Shown here piece by piece: positions 1-5,816 of a stretch of DNA of 7,825 bases. Below the pieces are notes generated by a model. It saw only the letters and a list, made by a program, of their open reading frames with translations. It made no database searches and was not told where the DNA came from. The stretch's first letter is position 1; each line of letters starts with the position of its first letter. The position numbers and the translations under genes are program-made. This DNA is from Bacteroidales bacterium (GTDB lineage Bacteria; Bacteroidota; Bacteroidia; Bacteroidales; 4484-276), in assembly GCA_029939965.1 (NCBI GenBank), contig JAOZRY010000120.1, positions 1-7,825 on the forward strand, written 5' to 3'.

Positions 1-45
1 TTTGTTTTCATATCGGATAAATTTAAGAACAAATATTAATTTGCC

Positions 46-936
46 TCAAATATAAAAAGGATATCCGAAATTCGAGTTATTTTTAAGCATTATTTTGTCA
101 CTGCATCCATCCAAATCCGAGTCCATAAAATCGCCGGTAATAATTTCGTCTGTGTTTTTAAAAGTCTCTTGAATATTTATTGCCCCTTGTTTTACAAGTT
201 TGTTACACGAAAAAGAAACGCTCCACCCAGTTGTTATTTCCATAAAAATACTTGCTTCCGGAATATCGATATTTGAACTATTGGTATATAATCCGGTGGA
301 ATTTCCATTGATGGTGAAATATTGTTCTGTGAGTTTTTCGGGTTTCAAAAAGCCTTGTGTCCAGTATATTTCTTTGTTGCCGGAGTACTGTATTATGGTC
401 TGGTGGTTATTGGAAAAAGAGATTTCGCTTAAAAAAATGAATTTTTGTGTGCCTGTCGAAAAATCTCCTGTATTGGTGTACGATGCAGTGCCGTTTAAAT
501 TGATTTCGTTTACCATGTAGTTAGAAAAATTAGCCTGGATAGTGGCACTATCTAATTGGAAGTTTTTATCAAGCACTGCTTCTATTATTCCTGACTTATG
601 CTTAAAGTCAGGTGCTACAATGCCATCTCCATAATCAATGGTGTAATTTGTAATTCCTATTAAAGTATCAAATACCCTGAAAACCGTTGCACTGTCTATT
701 ATGGCTGTGTTGTTGTTTATCAGAGCTGTATCGTAGATTATTTTGTGCAACACCGCAAAAATGCAGGTTGCGTCTAAGTCGGCATTTGTGTGTTCTGAGG
801 CCACCTCGGCTGCCTTTACAAATTCGGTAGTATCCTCCTTTTTGCAAGATGATAGTAGTAATGTTAAAAATAACATGGTTAACGATGCAATTGTTAATAG
901 CTTTATTATAATGTGTGGCTTTACCGAAATTGTCAT
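46..936 (-). CDS. Predicted surface-exposed lipoprotein, function unknown
   Basis: This encodes 296 residues, running from an ATG at 936-934 to a TGA at 48-46. The N-terminus is a type II signal peptide: a basic start, a hydrophobic run (about residues 9-28) and a lipobox LSSC with the acylated cysteine at C31. C31 is followed by KKED, which fits the Bacteroidota lipoprotein export signal (basic and acidic residues just after the cysteine), so transport to the outer face of the outer membrane is likely (inference). The mature part is rich in Asn, Thr and Ile and looks beta-rich. The order of motifs (TIDYGDG at 99-105, a basic residue plus SGII at 115-118, FSNY at 137-140, NGTASYTNTG at 148-157, and a C-terminal DLDGCSD) resembles, from memory, a widespread family of uncharacterised Bacteroidota lipoproteins. 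No catalytic motif is visible. It has no partner gene on its strand within the window, and its neighbour at 1060 is divergent. Confidence 0.85.
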   Translation of the reverse strand: MTISVKPHIIIKLLTIASLTMLFLTLLLSSCKKEDTTEFVKAAEVASEHTNADLDATCIFAVLHKIIYDTALINNNTAIIDSATVFRVFDTLIGITNYTIDYGDGIVAPDFKHKSGIIEAVLDKNFQLDSATIQANFSNYMVNEINLNGTASYTNTGDFSTGTQKFIFLSEISFSNNHQTIIQYSGNKEIYWTQGFLKPEKLTEQYFTINGNSTGLYTNSSNIDIPEASIFMEITTGWSVSFSCNKLVKQGAINIQETFKNTDEIITGDFMDSDLDGCSDKIMLKNNSNFGYPFYI

Positions 937-1031
937 ATTTTGATTTATTGTACTGTTTGCTTTGGTTAACGAATGATATTAAAAATGATTTTATGGAATT
1001 TAAAAATCTCTCATTCATTTTAATTTAAAGG

Positions 1032-1039
1032 TAGTTTTG
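1032..1039 (+). promoter_or_regulatory. Bacteroidota-type -7 element for the Mpv17-like gene
   Basis: TAGTTTTG is a perfect match to the Bacteroidota sigma-ABfr -7 consensus TAnnTTTG. It lies 20 bp before the ATG at 1060, which would give a leader of about 13-15 nt. No good TTTG -33 element is seen at the expected distance, so the assignment rests on the -7 box and its position. Confidence 0.4.
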
Positions 1040-1059
1040 CAATCTAAAATTATTAAGTA

Positions 1060-1776
1060 ATGAAGAAACAAGACCTATTTTTTCTTGCAGGAGTAATTAT
1101 TTTTTTTCTGCCTTTTTTTCTTTCCGATGCTTTGTACGATTTCTACAAACAGTTTAATCACGAGCATCCATTTCTGATTAGCTTCATCAAATTTGCCATA
1201 TTGTCAACTTTGGGCGAAGTTATTGGTCTGCGCATTAGAGCCGGTAAATATTCGCAACCGGGATTTGGAATTTTACCAAGAGCAATAGTATGGGGGTTTT
1301 TGGGTGTTGGAATCAAAATGGCATTCATCATTTTTGGAGCAGGAGCTCCTTACATTTTAACTGTTTTTGGTATTGAATTTCCAACATCAAACCCATCTGA
1401 AATACTAAATCAAAACTTTTTTAAAACATTTTCCTGGCTTCAGGTTTTAACGGCATTCACTATAAGTGTTACAATGAACACATTTTTTGCGCCCGTTTTT
1501 ATGACCATACACAAAATTACCGATAGCCATATTATTGAAACAGGAGGCTCATTAAAAGGTTTTTTTACCCCCATTAATTTTGGCAGGATACTGCAAACCA
1601 TAAACTGGAAAGTGCAATGGGATTTTGTATTTAAAAAAACCATTCCGCTGTTTTGGTATCCGGCACACACCATAACTTTTTTGCTCCCCTCCGAATTCAG
1701 AATTTTGTTTGCAGCATTTTTGGGTATCGTTTTGGGGGTTTTTCTTTCTATTGCCAGTTTAAAATCGAGGAGTTAA
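1060..1776 (+). CDS. Mpv17/PMP22-like integral membrane protein
   Basis: This encodes a 238-residue hydrophobic protein with about five to six membrane segments (roughly 6-22, 37-58, 74-104, 122-148, 190-208 and 211-233). The C-terminal third follows the pattern of the eukaryotic Mpv17/PMP22 family: INWKVQWDF (181-189), then WYP.H..TF.LP...R (199-214), then a last helix ending in FLS (228-230). The family equivalent is roughly W-x-x-W-P-x-x-Q-x-x-N-F-x-x-V-P-x-x-x-R ... YLS. The FFAP segment at 142-145 matches the family's conserved proline region before the middle helix. Eukaryotic members sit in mitochondrial inner or peroxisomal membranes and are proposed channels; the bacterial role is unknown. 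A cytoplasmic-membrane location is inferred. Differences from the family are His for Gln at 203 and Thr for Asn at 206. The gene appears monocistronic. The family assignment is made by eye; the alternative is an unassigned Bacteroidota membrane protein. Confidence 0.6.
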   Translation: MKKQDLFFLAGVIIFFLPFFLSDALYDFYKQFNHEHPFLISFIKFAILSTLGEVIGLRIRAGKYSQPGFGILPRAIVWGFLGVGIKMAFIIFGAGAPYILTVFGIEFPTSNPSEILNQNFFKTFSWLQVLTAFTISVTMNTFFAPVFMTIHKITDSHIIETGGSLKGFFTPINFGRILQTINWKVQWDFVFKKTIPLFWYPAHTITFLLPSEFRILFAAFLGIVLGVFLSIASLKSRS

Positions 1777-1848
1777 GGGCTTGCTCAAAAAATTTGTTCA
1801 TAAACTATCAATGTGTACTGCATGTGCCAGGTAATTTCTTTCTTCACT

Positions 1849-1942
1849 AACCAATAGTTGATATTGGATTTTGATTTTGTTTTGGTAACCACTTGAAACA
1901 AAACGCATTGGAGAGGCTGTTTTTATACAATAAACCAATAGT
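1849..1942. repeat. Two direct copies of AACCAATAGT with a small dyad
   Basis: AACCAATAGT occurs at 1849-1858 and again at 1933-1942, upstream of the amylase gene. The first copy is part of a perfect 6 bp inverted repeat (CCAATA 1851-1856, TATTGG 1862-1867, loop of 5) followed by T-rich sequence. It could be a weak terminator for the membrane protein gene or an operator for the amylase operon. The evidence does not separate these, and chance is possible in AT-rich DNA. Confidence 0.3.
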
Positions 1943-1943
1943 G

Positions 1944-1973
1944 TTTATCAAGTGTTAATACAATGTACTTTTA
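1944..1973 (+). promoter_or_regulatory. Weak promoter candidate for the amylase operon
   Basis: TACTTTTA at 1966-1973 matches the -7 consensus TAnnTTTG except for the last base. TTTA at 1944-1947 is a one-mismatch -33 TTTG with an 18 bp gap. The start codon is 40 bp further on. The second AACCAATAGT copy abuts the -33 box, which would suit an operator. This is a pattern match only. Confidence 0.25.
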
Positions 1974-2012
1974 CAAACATAATTATTAAACATTTTAATC
2001 TAAATAATTCTT

Positions 2013-4817
2013 ATGAGAAACATTTTCGTTTTAATTAGCTGTATTGCATTTTTAATATCAAATTTACTAACGGCTCAGGTAACAACCGATCCGGCAGTTC
2101 CTATAGCCGACCAATCGGTTACTATTATTTTAGATGCAACCGGAACCGGCCTCGAAGGATATACCGGCAATGTGTATGCACATACAGGTATTACCAAAAA
2201 TGGAGCACAGTGGCAAAATGTAATAGGTGATTGGGGAGTTAATTCATCGCAACCTTTATTAATAAATATTGATACCGACCTGTACAAACTTGAAATTACT
2301 CCCACGATCAGAGAGTTTTACAGTGCCGGTTCAGAAGATGATATTACAGAAATATGTATAGTTTTCAGAAGTGCTGAAGAGCCGTATTTGCAAACTATGC
2401 CTGATATTTTTATCGAAGTATTTGAGATTGAGTTAAACATTGTTCTCATATCACCCGATATTTCACCATTTTTTGTAGAGCCGGGCGAAACTATTACGGT
2501 AACTGCTGAGTCGATGCTGTCGGATTTATTGTCGCTGTATGTTGATGATGTTTTAATAACCAGTACTTCGGGAACTATGATTAATGAAACCATAACCGCA
2601 TCAACCGACCAGGATACCAAACACTGGATAAGAGTTGTGGCCACGGAAGGTGAAAATATGGTTGCCGATTCAAATTATTATTATGTGCGTGGCGAAAATA
2701 CTATTGAAGATTTGCCCGAAGGAGTAGTTGATGGAATTAATTATATCGACGAACAAACCGTAACACTTGTACTGCAGGCACCATACAAAAACAGCATTTA
2801 TGCAATCGGCGATTTTAATGACTGGAGTGTTGATCCCGAATTTAGGCTTAAATGCAACATGGCTGATAACAACAATATTGAAACCCGCTACTGGGTAACC
2901 CTCGAAAATCTTACTCCGGGGCAGGAGTATATTTTTCAATATCTTGTTGACGAGTCCATAAAAATTGGCGATCCTTATGCCGAAAAAGTTAGCGACCCGT
3001 GGAATGATCAATACATAAATGAGGCAACATATCCCGGAATGCTGGATTACCCTGACGGACTTACCGATGGTATTGCCACTGTATTACAAACTAACCAGGA
3101 AGAGTATATGTGGCAGGTGGAGAATTTTCAGACTCCGGCTGTCGAAGATATGGTGGTGTATGAACTGCTGATTCGTGATTTTACTGCACAGCATACTTTC
3201 CAGAGTTTAATCGATACCATAGGTTATTTTAAAAGACTTGGTATAAATGTGATTGAACTTATGCCCGTTAACGAATTTGAGGGGAATAGTTCGTGGGGTT
3301 ACAATCCAAACTATTATTTTGCTGTTGACAAATATTATGGCCCGAAGAATGATTTGAAGGCCTTCATCGACGAATGTCATGCCAACGAAATTGCAGTAGT
3401 AATCGATATGGTTTTAAACCATTCGTTCGGAACTTCGCCAATGGTTTTGCTTTATTGGGATGCACAAAATAATCAACCGGCAGCCAACAATTTATGGTTT
3501 AATCAGCAACCAACACACGATTATAATGTGGGGTATGATTTTAATCACGAAAGCCCGCAAACCCGTGAGTTTACAAAACGTGTAAATGATTTTTGGCTTA
3601 CAGAATTTAATGTTGATGGTTTCCGGTTCGACCTATCCAAGGGGTTTACTCAAACCTACTCCGTTGGAAATATTGACCTATGGGGGCAGTACGACCAATC
3701 AAGAATTAATATTTGGAACGATTATGCTGCGGCCATTTGGCAAACTAATCCTGATGCCCGGATAATTCTTGAGCACTTCGCCGAAAATCCGGAAGAAATA
3801 GTTTTATCGAATAATGGTATGATGCTTTGGGGTAACTCGAACCACGACTACAACGAAGGAACTATGGGATGGACCGAAAATGGTAAATCTGATTTTTCAT
3901 GGATTTCTTATCAGAAAAGAGGCTGGGACAATCCTCATGTTGTTGGATACATGGAAAGCCATGACGAAGAGAGATTGCAGTTTAAAAATATTACATACGG
4001 AAGAAATGTTAGTGGATACAATATTCAGGATTCAACAATTGGGATTGAAAGACTGGAGCTGGCAGCAGCCTTTTTCTTTACTATTCCCGGACCAAAAATG
4101 GTTTGGCAATTTGGCGAAATGGGTTACGATTATTCTATAGATTTTAACGGGCGAACAGGCGAAAAACCAATTCGCTGGGATTACCTTGATAATTGGCATC
4201 GTGAATATCTTTTCCATGTATATTCAGCACTTATTCAACTCAAAACAGAATACGATGTGTTTGGAACCAATGATTTTTCTCTTGATGTTCACAATGCCGA
4301 AAAATCGATTGTGTTGAGAAATTCGGATATGAATGCCGTGGTGGTTGGTAATTTTGGCATGAGCACTGCTGGTGTTACTCCCAGCTGGCCCAACGTAGGA
4401 ACCTGGTACGAATTTTTTACGCAAACCCAATATGAGGTAAACAGCACAAACCAAACGGTTGAGCTGGAGCGGGGTGAGTACAGAATTTATACCACACAAT
4501 ACATCGAAAAACCGGAGTGGCTCAATACTTCAGTCGAAGAATTGAAAGGTGTTGCAAGTAATGCCAGATTCTCAGCCTATCCAAATCCAACTAATGGAGA
4601 AATAAATTTTATTATTAATCTAAATGCAGCTATTGACATAAATATTGATGTATTTGATGCTATGGGGAAAAAAGTAGCCGAAATTAACCGAGTAGATTTA
4701 AATGCCGGAAAAAATCAAATCAATTGGGATTCAGCAGGTAACCTTGAAAAGGGAATTTATTTTGCGTTTATTCGTTCGGGTTATTACAACGAAAGTATTA
4801 AATTTGTTGTCGAATAA
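2013..4817 (+). CDS. Secreted modular GH13 alpha-amylase-family enzyme with T9SS sorting domain
   Basis: This encodes 934 residues. Order of parts: Sec signal peptide 1-22 (likely cut after TAQ); two beta-rich modules of unassigned family (about 24-140 and 141-227); a CBM48/E-set-like module (about 245-340, with YAIGDFNDWS at 263-272); a (beta/alpha)8 barrel (about 375-745); a C-terminal beta-sandwich (about 750-828); and a T9SS type A sorting domain (about 850-934, with YPNPTNGEI at 856-864 and GIYF). GH13 motifs: region I DMVLNH (465-470), region V YDFNHE (508-513), region II GFRFD (536-540), region III ILEHF (585-589), region IV SHDEE (649-653). The catalytic nucleophile is D540, the acid/base E587 and the transition-state stabiliser D651, all present, so the enzyme should be active on alpha-glucans such as starch, glycogen or their oligomers. 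The exact reaction (hydrolysis or transfer) cannot be read from motifs. The Sec signal plus T9SS tail imply export to the cell surface or medium. The gene is probably first in an operon with the lipoprotein 18 bp downstream. Confidence 0.95.
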   Translation: MRNIFVLISCIAFLISNLLTAQVTTDPAVPIADQSVTIILDATGTGLEGYTGNVYAHTGITKNGAQWQNVIGDWGVNSSQPLLINIDTDLYKLEITPTIREFYSAGSEDDITEICIVFRSAEEPYLQTMPDIFIEVFEIELNIVLISPDISPFFVEPGETITVTAESMLSDLLSLYVDDVLITSTSGTMINETITASTDQDTKHWIRVVATEGENMVADSNYYYVRGENTIEDLPEGVVDGINYIDEQTVTLVLQAPYKNSIYAIGDFNDWSVDPEFRLKCNMADNNNIETRYWVTLENLTPGQEYIFQYLVDESIKIGDPYAEKVSDPWNDQYINEATYPGMLDYPDGLTDGIATVLQTNQEEYMWQVENFQTPAVEDMVVYELLIRDFTAQHTFQSLIDTIGYFKRLGINVIELMPVNEFEGNSSWGYNPNYYFAVDKYYGPKNDLKAFIDECHANEIAVVIDMVLNHSFGTSPMVLLYWDAQNNQPAANNLWFNQQPTHDYNVGYDFNHESPQTREFTKRVNDFWLTEFNVDGFRFDLSKGFTQTYSVGNIDLWGQYDQSRINIWNDYAAAIWQTNPDARIILEHFAENPEEIVLSNNGMMLWGNSNHDYNEGTMGWTENGKSDFSWISYQKRGWDNPHVVGYMESHDEERLQFKNITYGRNVSGYNIQDSTIGIERLELAAAFFFTIPGPKMVWQFGEMGYDYSIDFNGRTGEKPIRWDYLDNWHREYLFHVYSALIQLKTEYDVFGTNDFSLDVHNAEKSIVLRNSDMNAVVVGNFGMSTAGVTPSWPNVGTWYEFFTQTQYEVNSTNQTVELERGEYRIYTTQYIEKPEWLNTSVEELKGVASNARFSAYPNPTNGEINFIINLNAAIDINIDVFDAMGKKVAEINRVDLNAGKNQINWDSAGNLEKGIYFAFIRSGYYNESIKFVVE

Positions 4818-4835
4818 TTATTAAAATTTTAAACT

Positions 4836-5258
4836 ATGAAGAGAAACGTATTGTATTTGATTATGGTTGGATTTGCATTAACAATTTTTACTTCTTGCAG
4901 CAAATCCAGTTTCGATTACCTCGGAAAAAGTTACCCACCCACTACTAACCCCGAAATTTTTATGCGGGATAAGGATGTGGAACACGACTATGAAGTGATG
5001 GGAAAAGTAACTGCAGAAGTGCCCTACAAAAAAAAGTTGAAGTATATCCAGGATAAAGTGATGAATCTGGCACGCCAGAATGGTGCTGACGCAGTTTTGT
5101 TTTCTGATGTTGGAATTCGTTCAACCGGTTATACCCGCGCGAGTGGAGGTGCATCCACAGGCGGAAAACGAGGTGTTTTTGGCGGAAGTGTGAGTAAAGT
5201 AGATGATAGCGAAGTAAAAACTGTTGATGCAATGTTGCTGAAATATAAAGATAAATAG
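4836..5258 (+). CDS. Small lipoprotein with YbjQ/RcsF-like core, downstream of the amylase
   Basis: This encodes 140 residues. A signal peptide ends in FTSC, making C21 the likely lipidated cysteine. The mature start CSKSSFDYL lacks the acidic export signal seen in the lipoprotein at 46-936, so it may stay facing the periplasm (inference). After a YPPTTNPEIF segment (33-42) comes a pattern of strand (YEVMGKVTAEV, 52-62), helix (about 66-82) and GADAVLFSDV (83-92), then a Gly/Ser-rich loop (about 96-120) and a closing strand VKTVDAMLLKY (127-137). This alpha/beta layout with GADAV resembles small envelope proteins of the YbjQ/RcsF type; the resemblance is by eye and no function follows from it. 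The start lies 18 bp after the amylase stop with no hairpin between, so co-transcription is likely. The operon probably ends at the terminator at 5437-5470. Confidence 0.85.
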   Translation: MKRNVLYLIMVGFALTIFTSCSKSSFDYLGKSYPPTTNPEIFMRDKDVEHDYEVMGKVTAEVPYKKKLKYIQDKVMNLARQNGADAVLFSDVGIRSTGYTRASGGASTGGKRGVFGGSVSKVDDSEVKTVDAMLLKYKDK

Positions 5259-5294
5259 TGTACGCCAGAAAACGCCGATATCATCGTTGGACTT

Positions 5295-5342
5295 GTGTTG
5301 AAAACAGTCATTTACAAAAGTAAACTCCTTGATTTTCAACAC
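5295..5342. repeat. Nested inverted repeat (potential stem-loop)
   Basis: GTGTTGAAAA (5295-5304) pairs perfectly with TTTTCAACAC (5333-5342). Inside it, TCA/TGA (5308-5310 and 5330-5332) and TTTAC/GTAAA (5311-5315 and 5320-5324, AAAA loop) can also pair, giving about 18 bp broken by two bulges. There is no following T-run, so it is not a standard terminator. It starts 37 bp after the lipoprotein stop. Confidence 0.55.
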
Positions 5343-5436
5343 TTCGTCCGCCTCGATCTCAGCAATTTCTGATACCCACTTCCTAAAATATTGAGTTTTC
5401 GTGCAAAGACTAAATAGTGCCGTCTTTGATGAATGG

Positions 5437-5470
5437 AAAATGGCATCCTGCTTAGGATGCCATTTTTTTT
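5437..5470 (+). terminator. Strong intrinsic terminator
   Basis: A perfect 12 bp stem (5437-5448 with 5455-5466; core TGGCATCC/GGATGCCA) surrounds a TGCTTA loop and runs into an unbroken T-run to 5470. It sits 178 bp after the lipoprotein stop and probably ends the amylase-lipoprotein transcript. Read on the minus strand only four Ts follow the stem, so it is mainly a plus-strand terminator. Confidence 0.88.
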
Positions 5471-5480
5471 ATTAAAAATC

Positions 5481-5509
5481 CATACAATTTCTTGTAACGA
5501 AATTGTATG
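5481..5509 (-). terminator. Possible minus-strand terminator hairpin for typA
   Basis: CATACAATTTC (5481-5491) and GAAATTGTATG (5499-5509) form a perfect 11 bp dyad with a 7 nt loop. On the minus strand it is followed by GATTTTTAAT, a short T-run, which fits a weak terminator. It lies about 310 bp past the typA stop, so this role is tentative. The stem is AT-rich. Confidence 0.4.
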
Positions 5510-5707
5510 TCATTCTGTTATGCCTTTTCATTTGTAAAATAGAATTGTCGCATTTCATAATTCGGAAACATGAAGCAGGGTTCAATTGCCCCGTTCTTTA
5601 GAGTGGGGTAACACAATTTAGAATAAAAGACGCTGGCATTGCGTCAATATAGTTTAAGGCAAGTAAGGAGTTCTCAATTTTTGAAGTAGCAACTTACTCT
5701 TAAAAAT

Positions 5708-5788
5708 ACGGTGCATTTTCTACCGGAAAAATCCGTGGTCATTACGGTATTTTCCGTGCATTGATATTTCGGTGCATAGTACCGAAAT
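5708..5788. repeat. CGGTGCAT-type repeat cluster with two dyads
   Basis: CGGTGCAT (5709-5716), CCGTGCAT (5754-5761) and CGGTGCAT (5770-5777) lie within 70 bp. An imperfect dyad (5724-5736 with 5744-5756, 11 of 13 paired) and a perfect 8 bp dyad (ATTTCGGT 5766-5773, ACCGAAAT 5781-5788) overlap them. This begins 29 bp past the typA stop, so in the typA transcript it would be 3' UTR structure. No T-run follows on the minus strand. Function unknown. Confidence 0.5.
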
Positions 5789-5816
5789 AAAAAAAGAGTG
5801 TTGAGGTTTCAGCTTT

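Larger units (their letters stand above)
5259..5816. other. 558 bp convergent intergenic region with a chain of inverted repeats
   Basis: This lies between the lipoprotein (plus) and typA (minus). I see no convincing gene. It holds at least seven dyads: 5295-5342, 5437-5466, 5481-5509, 5586-5611 (CCCC/GGGG core), 5629-5645 (GACGC/GCGTC), 5724-5756 and 5766-5788. It also has three close copies of C(G/C)GTGCAT and a pair of TAAATAGTG direct repeats. Only the dyad at 5437-5466 is a clear terminator. The rest may be 3' UTR structure, degenerate repeat elements or a non-coding RNA. Confidence 0.6.

Noticed and set aside
200..520. 106-codon plus-strand frame antisense to the first lipoprotein.
   Set aside because: It is a shadow of the lipoprotein gene; the encoded sequence shows no domain and the sense gene has a clear lipobox.
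668..1018. 116-codon minus-strand frame overlapping the start of the lipoprotein gene.
   Set aside because: It is a different frame over the lipoprotein signal sequence, with low-complexity, Cys/Arg-rich content and no recognisable domain.
2040..2045. Cys10 in LISC of the amylase signal peptide, a possible lipobox.
   Set aside because: It lies inside the hydrophobic core with too short a leader, and the C-terminal T9SS domain and TAQ cleavage site fit a secreted soluble enzyme better.
5121..5480. A minus-strand frame open for over 110 codons across the end of the lipoprotein gene, the spacer and the terminator, with a protein-like stretch (KWVSEIAEIEADEVLKIKEF).
   Set aside because: It has no ATG, only a GTG at 5342, half of it is antisense to the lipoprotein gene and it reads through a strong terminator stem. 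It is more likely chance or the shadow of the spacer. A homology search with that stretch would settle it.
5576..5612. GGGTTCAATTGCCCC looks like a tRNA T-arm and hinted at a tRNA remnant or attachment site.
   Set aside because: No anticodon arm, D arm or acceptor stem can be built around it, and no integrase or recombination gene is nearby.
5259..5816. Possible CRISPR or short regularly spaced array.
   Set aside because: The repeated words are 8-9 bp and irregularly spaced; no repeat-spacer pattern or cas gene is present.
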